A model generated the notes under the pieces. The model worked only from the letters and a program-made list of their open reading frames with translations. It was not told the origin of the DNA and searched no databases. This document shows, one piece after another, positions 1-11,225 of a DNA stretch of 64,000 nt; position 1 is the first letter of the stretch; every line of letters starts with the position of its first letter. Location of the stretch: the NCBI GenBank assembly GCA_030765065.1, contig CM060978.1, positions 222,227,498-222,291,497 on the forward strand. Direction: 5' to 3'. The stretch is from Deroplatys truncata (Eukaryota; Arthropoda; Insecta; Mantodea; Mantidae). The translations under genes were made by a program, and so were the position numbers.

Positions 1-855
1 AACGACCGGCATGTGCAACTGCGAACCTTATCGCAACAGTTCAACATTCCCTATGGTGCAGTGTACGATATTGTTTATGATACGTTGAAATTTTGTAAAG
101 TTAGTGCTCGCTGGGTGCCTAAGAACCTGACAGACAACCACAAGGGCCAACGAATGATGAGAGCTTGGATCACCTAACGCGGTACACCGCAGAAATGCAT
201 GACTTTCTGAAAGGAATCGTCACTGGTGATGAGTCGTGGGCATACCACTATACGCCCGAAACCAAGCAGGCAAGTATGGAGTGGAAACATGCTGATTCCC
301 CAGTAAAAAAAATTCAAAGTGACTCAATCTGCTAGGAAAGTGCTTGTGACGGTGTTCTGGGATATGCATGGTGTTGTTTTGGTGAACTTTGCTGAACATG
401 GGACCACTGTGAGCGCTGCAACCTAATGAAAACTTTGGTGAAGTTGCGTCGTGCCCTTCGTGACAAACGCCACAACATGAATGCTGACGATGTCAAAATT
501 CTCCATGACAATGCTCGCCCCCATGTTGCTGCTGCTGTTCATCATAAAACCACCAAATATGGTTGGAAGGTGCTCCATAATCCACCATACAGCCCGGAAC
601 TTGCACCTTTGGACTTTCATCTGTTTGCTCACATGAATAAATTTCTGGTCGGCCAACGCTTTGCAACAGATGCGAAAGTGAAATCAGCAGTCCGCAGATG
701 GCTATGCTCCAAGGAAACGGACTTCTACGAACAGGGCATATTGAAACTGGTATCACAATGGGAGAAATGTGCTGAGAAACTTAGTGACTATGTCGAAAAG
801 TAGGTAAAAGGTGTAAGTTCATTTATGGTGCGTTACTTTTCGATCCACTCTCGTA
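1..855 (+). mobile_element. mariner element, 3' part with decayed DD34D transposase
   Basis: The element is cut by the window edge. Translated pieces match mariner transposase in order: a WVPKNLTD block (about 115-140), VTGDESW with the first catalytic Asp (about 217-237), HDNARPH with the second (about 508-528) and YSPELAPLDFHLF with the third. There are 34 residues between the second and third Asp, so this is DD34D. The frame is broken at least three times (near 170, 300 and 420) and the copy is dead; its last open stretch ends at 803. At 829-855 lies a sequence whose reverse complement starts TACGAGAGTGGATCG, followed by TA. I take this as the 3' terminal inverted repeat with the TA target site. 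The transposase would cut and paste the element in the nucleus; this copy cannot encode it. Confidence 0.9.
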
Positions 856-1141
856 TAAAGTTCTTACTCTAGTAGTACCTATCCCAAAATAATCTGGCTT
901 AATGGGAACAGTTGAGTAACGAAAAGACTCTTGCTTTAACATAAAATGTTATTATGATGGACCCACGACGATTTAGGAAACCGGGGCTGTTCCAAAGGTC
1001 ATAAAAACTAGTATTCATAGAAGGCAGTGATTTTGTCTTTCTTTCTTTTCTTTTCTTATTTTTTAAAGATCCCGTGTTTACAGTTTATGAGTACTGTGTG
1101 TTACTGTTTACTTACCGCTTATTACAGCAATTTCACATACA

Positions 1142-1172
<31 letters not shown>

Positions 1173-1257
1173 CTCATGCCTATTTGATTTTACTTACAAA
1201 ACTCTTCAAATATAACTTAACAGCATGGTTAAGTTGGCAAACCGTAGGATCTTTCTT
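856..1257. other. no gene seen; (CA)n microsatellite
   Basis: AT-rich spacer between the mariner and the first Rep-H copy. A (CA)n microsatellite of about 28 bp lies at 1141-1168. Nothing else is recognised. Confidence 0.6.
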
Positions 1258-1260
1258 TTT

Positions 1261-2103
1261 ACTTTCTCTACTACGTATAGTAAGTAGGGGAAGTATTGTA
1301 TTCCACCCAAAAAATAGATACCGAGATTTCACTGTAAATATATGTTTTGAGGCCCCCTGAATCCAAAAAAAAAGCATTTTTGGAAACATATCCGTGTGTG
1401 TGTGTCTGTGTGTGAACAGCATAACTCAGAAACGAACAGTCCGATAAACACCAAACTTGGTATTTAGGTTCAGTATTTTCCAGAGATGCGACACGAAGGT
1501 TTTCAAGAAAATCCCTACATCCCAGATTACCCTTTCCATAGAACATTTTTCGAAAATTTCAATTTTCTCAAAAATGTCTCTAACGATTTTGATTAAAGTA
1601 TCATATGTTTAAGACATTTTTATGCCAAATAAAATGTATTCTTGAATTTTCTAGGAATGTTTCCAAAAGTATTCTTCATTCTGAACGACTTTTCCATTAC
1701 TGGTAAACCATAAGAGATAGACAAAATGTTACTACACAAAAAATGTAGATCGCGTTAAAATACACAATTTATGTCATATACATTTTTTTTGAGTGAACCA
1801 TTTTCGAGATATTGCTTGTTATTCCCTTAAATTTTCCAATACTTATACGTTTTCTCAAATGAGAATACGCTATTAATTTTTTTTCTTTGGTCCTGGTAAT
1901 GCAAAGAGAATGGAATGCGCCACATAGCAACCAGCTCTTAAAATATTTGACTATCGCTTAAAGCCTACCAATTCCCCTTGCATCTATAAGAAAATTAGCA
2001 ATAAGATTTACATCTCGATTAACATGAAGCATATGGAGAATAAGCGTTTGTAAAAATAGTTTGTATAAGAGTAGAGAAAGTCATGTGAGTGTAACACATC
2101 AGA
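1261..2103 (+). repeat. Rep-H copy 1 (putative helentron-derived HINE)
   Basis: Type copy of an interspersed repeat found about twelve times here. I call + the orientation with the palindromic end on the left. Parts in order: ACTTTCTCTACT followed by an imperfect palindrome (CTACTACGTATAGTAAGTAG, 1268-1287); a conserved block; a GT/GTCT microsatellite (about 1392-1414); a second conserved block; and a right end with AGTAGAGAAAGTCATGTGAG, whose AGTAGAGAAAG is the inverse of the left CTTTCTCTACT. Both ends are bordered by T-runs. Inverted subterminal motifs, a hairpin at one end, an internal (GTCY)n-type microsatellite and T-rich targets are the known features of helentron-associated elements (HINE, DINE-1). 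Assignment to that class is inference; the repeat itself is certain. Confidence 0.85.
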
Positions 2104-2111
2104 ATTTTTTC

Positions 2112-2200
2112 AGGGTGCCTCAAACATGTGTATTTCCGGTGAAATCTCGGTCTCGAATTTTTTAATACAATGCAATATTTCCTCTACATAACAGGTCAAA
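2112..2200 (-). repeat. Rep-H copy 1b, inverted terminal fragment
   Basis: About 90 bp matching the palindromic-end third of Rep-H (bases around GTATTTCCGGTGAAATCTCG) in the opposite orientation, starting only about 10 bp after copy 1. It lacks the rest of the element. Confidence 0.7.
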
Positions 2201-2504
2201 TGGGGATAAAGCTTGTGTCGCGACTCGGAGTGTAGTCACAACGTAACCCGACTGAAAGTGCACACACCTGGGTCAATGTTGCTATCTATAGTGTATCCGG
2301 CCTTAATTCAATCCTGGTGCCAGCAAAAGCATGTGGTTGCAGTCCTCTGTAATTGGCTGCCTAAAAGCATCTTTTAGGATGTATTTCCCGCATAGTTCCC
2401 AGTGTAATACTTTATTAAGCAATGCCAATCCAATGTGATTACTAAATCTAATATTATTCTACTTACAGAGTGGCATTCTTAAAAATAGCGCAACTATTAG
2501 CCCA
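2201..2504. other. no gene seen
   Basis: Unique-looking DNA between a Rep-H fragment and a solo LTR; nothing recognised on either strand. Confidence 0.5.
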
Positions 2505-2879
2505 AAGTTGACGCAGTATTTTATATCACAACACTGTAAATGCCAGAGTGATTGTAGTGTAAATTAGCATTATTGTACGACAATGATTTGGGATGTTTGT
2601 TAATTATAAGCATTGTTAGGAAATAAGTTTACACGGCCTCACGGAAACTGACAATAAGAGCGGGCAACAATGAGCGAGGGGGTGAGTTGATTATTAATTA
2701 GAAGAGACAAACAAATGACGTCAGAGTAGCGTGCCTTTCTTAAAAATGGAGGGAATATTTTCCCTAGAGCGTATGTGTTCGTAATTTTGATTGGATATAA
2801 AAATAGACGCTAATGTTGGCGCGTTTTATTAACCAATAGTAGCTCGATTATAATCTTTAGGCATTTCGGGGTGTGGGAG

Positions 2880-2887
2880 TATAAAAA
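2880..2887 (+). promoter_or_regulatory. TATA box within solo LTR H
   Basis: TATAAAAA lies 26 bp upstream of the first 36-bp repeat unit and 157 bp after a TGACGTCA (CRE-type) palindrome. The spacing fits an LTR U3 promoter. Activity is unknown. Confidence 0.5.
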
Positions 2888-2913
2888 ACTAAAGCCAGAG
2901 GCAAGTATTGCCC

Positions 2914-3030
2914 AGTTCAACAGAATCATCCACGCGTTACACGTCGCTGAGTCCAACAGAATCATTCAGAAGTTAAACGTCGCTCAGTTCATCAGAATCA
3001 TTCCCGCGTTAAACGTCGCGCAGTTCTAAA
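2914..3030 (+). repeat. 36-bp tandem repeat, 3.25 units, inside LTR H
   Basis: Units start at 2914, 2950 and 2986, with a partial fourth at 3022. Each begins AGTTCAACAGAATCATTC (with small changes) and ends with an ACGTCGC core. The array lies directly downstream of the TATA box, where the LTR transcript would begin. It has no spacers, so it is not a CRISPR array. Confidence 0.9.
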
Positions 3031-3454
3031 AAAAATCTCTCGCGCCGTAAAGTTAGTTATAAATGTGAAATACGCGAATTAATAATGTGCAGCAAATAAG
3101 TGATTATAGTAAAATTAAAAAATATATAACAGTTTCAGTCGGGCGTGTATCAAGAATAATTATGTGAAATGCATAATGTGTGACGGCAATAAAAGTGTAA
3201 AAACAAATTCTTTTATCAGTGTTATCTTTCAGTAACAAATCCTTTCCGTTTACACATCCTGTTTAAGAGATTTGCTCGACTGAATAATAATAATAGCTAG
3301 CCGGAGCACAATGAACCCAAAATGCAAAATAATAAAACAATAACAGGCGCTCAGAAGTAAATAACACGAGTTACCGCGATAAATTGGCTCCCATACGTGG
3401 TGCAGATAAACATGAAGCATCTTCCAACTACAAAAAAATATTCTACTTCAAAGT

Positions 3455-3925
3455 ACCACTAAATTTATAAAGTTCGTTTATTTCTTTTGGTACCACGTGA
3501 TTGTATAGTTCGGCGTCTGCTCACGTGCTCACGTTTAATATAACATCACGGCGACGCCAGTGATTAGCTCGTTAGCGAGAAGCATCAAATGGTAGACCTT
3601 TAAGAAGTGGAGAGAATAATAAACGGATTTTGCGTGAAGAAAGGGCTTTGTATGTACATCTTATGAGGAGTTTAAAAGTTAGCAACACGTGTTTGTGTTT
3701 AGTTCTCCATTTATCAATAGAATGGGATAGGAAGCGCCAATGGTGGCAGACTTCTGGCGGATGGGCACAGTGTGTTTGTTGACATCAGGATTAAACTAAG
3801 GCTGGATCCAGTATAGAGGCGAGAGAGTGGTTGGAAGTAAACAGTTCGTGATGGCATTGTCTACTAAACCGTTTTCCGGGAAACGGAAATTTCGTGTAGA
3901 ATGGATGAGGGTTTCTTTTTCTTTT
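3455..3925. other. no gene seen
   Basis: Spacer between LTR H and Rep-H copy 2. Several CACGTG-like words occur (3494-3530) but I attach no function to them. Confidence 0.5.
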
Positions 3926-3926
3926 T

Positions 3927-4787
3927 ACTTTCTCTACTACGTATAGTAAGTAGGGGAAGTATTGTATTCCACCCAAAAATTCGATACCCAGATTTCACCG
4001 GAAATAAATGTTTTGAGACCCCCTGAATCCAAAAAGAGCATTTTTGTAAACATGTCCGTGTGTGTGTGTGTCTGTCTGTGTGTCTGTGTGTCTGTGAACA
4101 GCATAACTCAGAAACGAACAGTGGGATAAACACCAAACTTGGTATTTAGGTTCAGTATCTTCCAGAGATGCGACACGAAGGTTTTTAAGAAAATCCCCCC
4201 ACCCCAGACTACCCTTTACATGGAACATTTTTCGAACATTTTAATTTTCTCAAAAACGGCTCTAACGATTTTGATTAAACTATCATATGTTTAAGATATT
4301 GTCATGACAAATAGAATGTATATCTCGAATTTTCTGGCAATGTCTCCAAAAGTGTTCTTCATTATGAACGACTTTTTCATAACTGGTAAACCATAAGAGA
4401 TAGACAAAAGTTTACTACACGAAAAATGTAGATCGCGTTAAAATACACAATTTATGTCATATTCATTTCTTTTGTTGAGTGAACCGTTTGCGAGATATTG
4501 CTTGTTATTTCCTTAAATTTTCCAATACTTATACTTTTTCTCAAATTCGTTATTCATTTTTTTATGTCCTGGACATGCAAAGAGAATGGAATGCGCCATA
4601 TAGCAACCAGCGTTAAAATATTTGACTATCGCTTAAAACTTACCATATTCCCCTTGCATCTACAAGAAAATTATCAATAAGATTGACATCTCGATATCTC
4701 GATTAACATGAAGCATATGGAGATTAAGCGTTTGTAAAAATAGTTTGTACAAGAGTAGAGAAAGTCATGTGAGTGTAACACATCAGA
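3927..4787 (+). repeat. Rep-H copy 2
   Basis: Full-length copy from ACTTTCTCTACTACG to CACATCAGA, with a GTGTGTCTGTCTG microsatellite at about 4058-4092. It is inserted in a T/C-rich run (TTTCTTTTTCTTTTT on the left, TTTTCTTTTTTA on the right). Confidence 0.9.
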
Positions 4788-4819
4788 TTTTCTTTTTTAT
4801 GTGTTCCTTTTTCTATGCT

Positions 4820-4960
4820 GAAGGAGAGAATGTGAAATGCTTAATTTGCTCAAAAACATTACATGGCATATTTAAAGGCAACATCCAAAGACATTATGTT
4901 AGATGCTATGCTTCATATGGTGAAGTTAAGGATATATGTTGCACGGGGAAATTATCGTAG
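4820..4960 (+). pseudogene. zinc-finger-like coding fragment (possible BED/hAT-type finger)
   Basis: Directly after Rep-H copy 2, one frame reads VKCLICSKTLHGIFKG and then NIQRHYVRCYASYGEV. The pair CxxC followed about 13 residues later by H-x4-C resembles the N-terminal zinc fingers of hAT transposases and of genes derived from them. It ends at a stop at 4957-4959. Nothing up- or downstream clearly continues it, although a pyrimidine tract with AG (4981-5000) could be an acceptor. Most likely a transposon remnant; a small host exon is the alternative. Confidence 0.4.
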
Positions 4961-5254
4961 TTTATTATTACTGATTTTTTTTTATTTTATTTGCTTTAGG
5001 AATTGAACATGCAAAACTTTGCAGGAGTTAACTGCAAAGAACATTGTACAGAAAGTTCCGAATATTTATGGGTATAAATACAAAACTAAATATGCTAGTT
5101 ATAAACTTACCTGGGAGATCGCTGACCCTAAAATCTTTTCAAGAGAGTGAATCTCTGAAACTATGTCTGACAAAAACTAAAGAAGTTATGTGCCCTTAAG
5201 AACTTTCCAATTTTAATAATATTAATTTATCTGTATATGCTGAGTTTTATGTAT
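4961..5254. other. no gene seen
   Basis: AT-rich spacer; nothing recognised. Confidence 0.5.
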
Positions 5255-5491
5255 GGACGCTCTTTAAGTGCTATTGTCCTTAGGGTTCCATTCTATATTG
5301 AGTGTGAAAGACGTAATTTTGCTCAGAGGCCTCTTTATCAGGCTTGAAGTTCTTTTACGGCGTAAATCAAACGAAACGGGACCACGGCTTTAATTCCCTT
5401 CCAAAGGAAGCCATGTTAAGGATTTTTACGCCCGAAAAAATCCATCTCCTTCCGCCAGGTTTGAACCCAGGACCTCTTGAACTAGAGATTA
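5255..5491 (+). repeat. short interspersed repeat S-B, copy 1
   Basis: About 235 bp starting GGACGCTCTTTAA and ending in a GGTTTGAACCCAGGACCTC tail. The same unit is at 11650-11856 (inverted), 21882-22122 and, partly, 55346-55450. The tail contains a B-box-like GGTTTGAACCC but no clear A box, so it is SINE-like rather than a proven SINE. The open frame reading LPKEAMLRIFTPEK is shared between copies because the DNA is shared, not because it is a gene. Confidence 0.75.
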
Positions 5492-5493
5492 GC

Positions 5494-5528
5494 AAAATTC
5501 AATGCCATAGCTGGGTTTTGAACCACAT
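5494..5528 (-). repeat. tRNA-SINE (S-A) 3' fragment
   Basis: About 33 bp (around TAGCTGGGTTTTGAACCAC) match, with three differences, the tRNA-like repeat at 16036-16070 in the same orientation. The A-box half is missing. Confidence 0.5.
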
Positions 5529-6130
5529 TAATTTATTTTGAATAAGTATTAGGAGAGTGGAATATCTATCTTTCAAAAAATGTTGACAGTCAACTTCAAC
5601 ACAATATAATAAGGAACTAAACTGCTATCAACCGTCACTGCACGAGCTCTACAACCATAACTTCCCTACCCTCGCAGCAATGCCTTACTTCCGTCTTTCT
5701 TGTGAGGGTTGCGTTGTGTTGTGTTGTCGACGCAAAACTGACTTCTGCCCACCTGTGGGCTAGATAGTGGGAGAAAAAGGACAAAAAAAGAGTAGCTATA
5801 AAAATGTTGACGGGGAAAGAAGAAAAGAAAAACAAAAACATGGATGCGTTCTTAAAGAAAGCGAAAGAAAATTGCATTAAAAGAGTAAGAGATGTAAGAA
5901 TGGAAGAACAACAATAGGAATGAGGGGGAAGAGTGAATATAGGGGGTTACGCTGATGTTCAAAATTTTCTCCATTGTTGTGCAACAGGAGTTCACTAACC
6001 CAGTTCACCAGGTACGTAACAATTTTATGTATTTGCAGATGCAGTATTGCAGAATGGCACGTTAGTTTCCAAGTGTAAGTACCACATACTTTTCTTTGTG
6101 TTTCAGTAATAACGTCCTCAAAAGCGACTA
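5529..6130. other. no gene seen; probable piggyBac 5' flank
   Basis: No recognised coding sequence. The last part (about 5950-6130) probably belongs to the 5' untranslated part of the piggyBac that follows. I could not fix a TTAA site or terminal repeat. Confidence 0.4.
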
Positions 6131-7790
6131 TGAATGTGAATGATCCTAGGTTTGTGGAATGGATAAATGATGATGAGAGCAGTTATAGCGGCTATGAAGT
6201 TGACAAGTTGCACCAGAATCTCATGCGATTATGACAGTGAAACAGAGAAATCTCTGATGAAAAAGATCAGAGGAGGAAACATCAGATGGCGGTAGCAGAT
6301 CACCTCAGCTGAAGAGGAAGAAAAAGGATCCGAAATTGGGGAAAAACAAACTCAAATGGTCAGCGCAATCACGTGTGCACAAGACAACACAATGTAATTG
6401 CACGCCTCCCCGCTAAGCAGCTTGGAATACTGCATTCAGCTTTTATCTTGGGAGCTTTTGTTCAGTGCAGAATTGTTCAAGAAGTGGTTCTATGGACGAA
6501 TGAAAAGCTAGCACAAGTCAGACAGGAATTATCTGATCTAAATCACTATAATTACAGAGATAGAGATACTGCTGAATTCAAGGCTTTCCTAGGAATATTG
6601 ATGCTCACACTAATTTTAAAATCCAATAGTGATGACCTTGAAGAATTTTTTGCTACAGATGGTACAGTACGGGACATTTTCCGTTGTACTCCCGTATGTA
6701 TTTGAAGCGTGTCTACATTATTCTATCGTTCCTTCAATTCGGCAACGCTGCGGATAGGGAATAGAGAAAGAAGACTGATCCCACTGCTGTCATCTGTTTG
6801 AGAAATCTATAATTGTTAAGTATGCTATTCCATTGGAGAATATGCATGTGTGAATGAAATCCTTGTGCGATTTAGAGACAGATGTAATTTCACAATTTAC
6901 ATTCTCAAGAAACCTCGAAAGTATGGCATAAAAATAATGGCTCTCAATGATGCAAAGACTCACCCTCACAGGTAAAGACAGTGATGGAAAAACACTGACT
7001 GAGCAGGAAAAGAATTTAAGAAAACAAACTCATATCTCTCTGGATCCATAAGTCACACACATAGGAACATGAGAGCTGATAACTGGTTTTCATCTCTGGA
7101 GCTGTCTGTGGAGCTGAAAAACAGATTTGATTATGTTGGGATCTTAAGAAAGAATCAAAGGGAAACACCAATATAATTTCTGCCCTCGGAAAAGAAGGAA
7201 GAAATGTCAGTCACCTACGGATTCACCAATGACTTCACTTTGGTTTCATTCCTGCCAAAAAAGAACCAGGCAGTTCTTCTGGTATCCTTCATGCACCACA
7301 CTAAATCTACTGATCCAGTGTTCAAAGCCAGAAATAGAGTTCTGCAGTGGGACAAAAGGAGACGTAGACACTCAATGAGAATTGTAGCAAGTGCTCTATA
7401 TCCACTGACGCTTGCTATATTTTATGCATTCCTGAATGTAAGTCTAGTTAAGCATATTATGTGATCTTCACTGCCTTCCCAGGAAATTCGAAGCAGAAGA
7501 GGTTTCTCTCGCAAGACAACTGGTAGAACCCCACTTGACTGCTAGAATGCTAAATGGTCATCTAGCCAGATAGTTGCAGCTAAACATCGCCCAAATCCTA
7601 CAGAAAAGTATTTCTCCAGACACTTCCACAACTTGACCGGTAGGTGAGATGTTGCAGGACAAGTGATAGGAAAATAATATTCATGTGCTCTGCCTCTAAA
7701 ATACCAATCTGTGATACATGCACTGTGAAATTTTGCACCGATTGCGCTCTGTAAACATGCCTTCATATAAAGCTGTGTTGCTTCTCTCCC
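6131..7790 (+). pseudogene. decayed piggyBac transposase
   Basis: Starts at ATGAATGTGAATGATCC with an acidic N-terminus (DDESSYSGYE-like), as in piggyBac. It then reads through the DDE_Tnp_1_7 domain: RDTAEFKAFLGILMLTLILK (about 6562-6621), SDDLEEFFATDGTVRDIFRC (6628-6690), FRGRCNF and KPRKYGIKIMALNDAKT (about 6870-6960), NMRADNWFSSLELSVELK (about 7065-7120), FTNDFTLVSFLPKKNQAVLL (7222-7281), and near 7705-7740 a Cys-rich PICDTCTVKFCTDC tail typical of the C-terminal zinc domain. The pieces lie in several frames with internal stops, including one after FRCTPVCI near 6703. Transposon fossil, not expressed as a full protein. Terminal repeats were not identified. Confidence 0.88.
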
Positions 7791-10072
7791 ATTATGATAC
7801 TACATAGATGTTCATTAATTGTTCACAGACAGAATCTTGAGATTTATGAGAGTAGGGTTGCCAGATTTCCGGGCGCGCACGGAGTGCCCGGTTTTGGAAT
7901 GAATTCTTCGGGTATATGGGCCAATGACTAATCTACGGCCTTGAATTTAACCTTACTCTTTAATCATTTTTAATCATTTTATTCTAATGTTAATTTCTTA
8001 TTGTAACAAAACGCTACGTTTCTATTCTTATTCTGATAGCTTTTCATTGTTGCGTCTGTAGATAATATTCGGCTCGAATATTATTGAAGAAACACTGACA
8101 AGTCGCGGCAACGTGTCCACTGGCAACATCTGTTTTTATATTCATTCATTCATTGTCAGTTATCAGTTTACCGGCAATTGTTGGATCGCTCGGATCTCGC
8201 GTAATAGACTACGTAGCTTTCATAATTCAGAATAGTGAGTAATAACAATGAAATGAAGAGGCAATATCTAAGTTCCTTCCATGAAGAATGATTGTAGGAT
8301 GAAAATTATAGAGTGGTTACAAAACGTTGATAGTGATGAGTGTGATAAGTGATAAGTGCAGAACAGGGGGGTCAATTGCCCCTCCTTAGGTTACAAGAAA
8401 TGTTTGGGATACTGGTTATTATTGCTCTACCAAAATGAAAGTTACGACAATATTTTTGATACAAATATTTCATATTTGAGAAGTAAAAATAACTTTCTTT
8501 TAGGCTAAACGTACCTATAATAAAATTTATATAAAAATTCGGAAAACTGCTTCAGGCAATCTTGCACACCTTAAGCAGAAACTTAAATGACGTTCCTGGT
8601 ACAGAATAAGCAGTATCATTTACTGTTAAATATGACGGCGTGAATAAACATTTACAATCAAAGCGAATATTATCATACAAACAAATCAATCTCTTCTTAA
8701 ATTCTTGCCAAAACAATCTTCTGCAGAAGACGACAAAATCATTGCAACGGAATTAACTTCGACTTATCATGACGTGAAACATCACCATTCTTACACTTCT
8801 CAAGGTTATGGTAAAAAGTTATATCCATATGTTTTCAGAGACTCCTGTGTTGCAACGAAAGTAAGATGCTAAACTAAAGTGAGGTGTCAGTAAAAAATGT
8901 GCTTCTGCCTTATGCTAAACAGAAGCTACCTGGCGAATTAAAGCAAAATGTTCCGTTTTCATTAGGTTCAGACGCTTCAAATAAGGGCAATAAAAACAAT
9001 TGCTGGTAGTTGTAACGTACTTCTCCAAAGATACGGGAAAATGAAGCAACTTCTTGATTGCTATGTAGATGTAAACGAATCTGCAGAAGCCATTTCAAAT
9101 AAACTATAATCTATTTTAATGGAAAATGGTTTAACACTAAACAATGTAGTTTCTTATTCAGCCGACAATGCTTCAGTTAATTTCAGTAAACACAATTCTG
9201 TCTTTACTAGATTAAAAGAAGAAAACGCAAACTTAATCAATGCCAATTGTTGTTATATAGTACATAATTGTGCTAAATTTGGATTCAAGATTCTAAAATA
9301 TGACGTAAAATGTCTAGTTCTTAAAATATATTTCATCATCAAAAAAATGCGAAGAACTAAAAATATTTTGCGAGTTTGCTCAGCATGTCTATAGTGAAAT
9401 ATTGTGATACATTTATGTGCAATGGTTGTCTTTGCAGTCAGCTGTGGAGCGTCGTGTTAAGATATATTATGTAGTACGGGGCGAAGAAATAACACAACCC
9501 CTATATTGCAAATGTATTAGTTCACAACAAGACGAAATAAACGAGTATTCACCAATACTATCAGTGTTTTCTGTATTTTTAAGTGCAACTTTATCTGTAT
9601 TTTCTAAAGCAATTAGACTTTTGGAAAAAGAGGATACACTTTCCACAGATGTTCACGAAGTTATGTTGGAAGTGAAGAAACAAATGTAGAGTCGTAAGAG
9701 TCGTACGTTTTATGGATTTGAAGTTAACATGTCTTTAGAGCACCTAACAGAAGAAGAAAAGAATATTCTAGTAAAAGAGTGCACACTAGTTTACGACGGA
9801 TTATTAAACTATCTTAATAAATTGTATAACTTTAGTGGGAATGACAATTTGTATAAAATTGTGTCCGTGCTAAATTTTTGTCAACCAAAACTATTTTCTT
9901 TTAATGACTTGGCCGAAGTAGAAAGAAATTGAAAATTAGTTTCGATGGAAACGAACTGTATGAGATTTCTGATTTGAAATCGATAGTACCAATCTTGATA
10001 GGAAGGATAGTAATTTTTGTAAAGTGTGGAGTGAATTTTTCGGAAAAGCAGATGCACAAATCTGTTCAAAAT

Positions 10073-11095
10073 TGAAGACGTTATTTGCCCCACGTTTTGG
10101 GAGCCACGTTTTGAATAATGTTTGTTGCTGCTACGTATGGAAAGTCAGTTTGAAGATGATGTATTATTTTTCGACTGTTGGGGAGCCGAACTTGTAGTAG
10201 TTGCAACCGCACGTATGGTAAAATGTTTCCGGTAGCCTTCGTCCAAAAAACATGTTTTAAAAATATTAACTTTGTAATTTGACTTTAAATATTGTATATT
10301 TATGTTTGCCTCGGCTGCGTCAGTATTTTTGTTAGAGACATAGATGTCTTAGCAGGGCGTAGTGCGGCTGAAGAGTGTAGGCTTACACAGATTATAATTT
10401 TTAATTCAGTTCTTTTTATTAATTCTTGACACGATTTAAATAACACTTCACTGATAGAGAAAGAGAGCTGTGAGATTTTTTTTTTTTGTTAATTACTTGC
10501 ACTTTTTAACACATAAACTATTTTTGTCTCACACTAATACGTATTAAATTTCTCGATGACACATCTCGCGTCCGGTTAGGAACACTGTCTACTAGCAACG
10601 CGTCCAGTTATGAGCGCCGTCTACAAGCAACTCGTCCAGTTATGAGCGCTGTCTACAAGCAACTGACTTGATTTCTAGCGCATAAATTTGTAAATTTATG
10701 TATTTCAAGTCTCTGATTGGCTATTCCTAATCCAATAGAATGCTTTTATTTAACTAAAGCTTTTTCTGGTTGTTGATTGGCTATTTTATAAACTATCTAA
10801 AAATTACATTATTGTTGCTCCAATAATGACTAGTAGCATTATTACACTTTCTTACTCATTATTGCCTCAAGGTTACCTCATTTTTAGCAACTTTTAACCT
10901 ATTATTCTCACAGCTCCATTATTAAATTACGTAACACATTCCCATAACATTATTACATGTATACAATAATATAAACATATACAATGCCTGTAATATATAT
11001 TTTTATATATTGTTACATACACATATTGCTTTAAGGCGGGCTGTTATTGAATTATATTATATAATTAGACTGAAATCATTTAAAATACTGCCTCA
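10073..11095 (-). mobile_element. solo LTR, copy A
   Basis: 1023 bp in reverse orientation, from CTACTTCA-type end to TGAGGCAG-type end. It interrupts the hAT-1 transposase and is flanked by AAAT on both sides (10069-10072 and 11096-11099). AATAAA-type and CCAAT-type words sit as in the other copies. No internal region; fossil solo LTR younger than hAT-1. Confidence 0.85.
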
Positions 11096-11225
11096 AAATA
11101 ATACATGTCCTCGCAACTCCTGTCAGTAACATGCACGTTGAACGAGTGTTTAGTGTAATGAGTGCGTTTTGGTCTGATGCTAGAAACAGAACGGAACTTG
11201 TGAAAGCCGAGATTTGTGTTCAGAT

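Larger units (their letters stand above)
2509..3450 (+). mobile_element. solo LTR, copy H (diverged member of the 8-copy LTR family)
   Basis: Begins TGACGCAGTATTTT and ends CTACTTCA, matching the ends of the seven other copies. It is flanked by the 4-bp direct repeat AAGT (2505-2508 and 3451-3454). Promoter-like parts: a TGACGTCA palindrome (2716-2723), a TATA box (2880-2887), a threefold 36-bp repeat just after it, and AATAAA at 3188. Near the 3' end is GGCTCCCATACGTGGTGC, similar to a motif in the other copies. No internal region is attached. The 942-bp length, TG...CA ends and 4-bp duplication suit a Ty3-like LTR fossil. It is the most diverged copy, so probably the oldest subfamily. Confidence 0.75.

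Noticed and set aside
2914-3030. 36-bp repeats as a CRISPR array
   Set aside because: Units are directly contiguous with no spacers, lie in a eukaryotic LTR and differ from one another.
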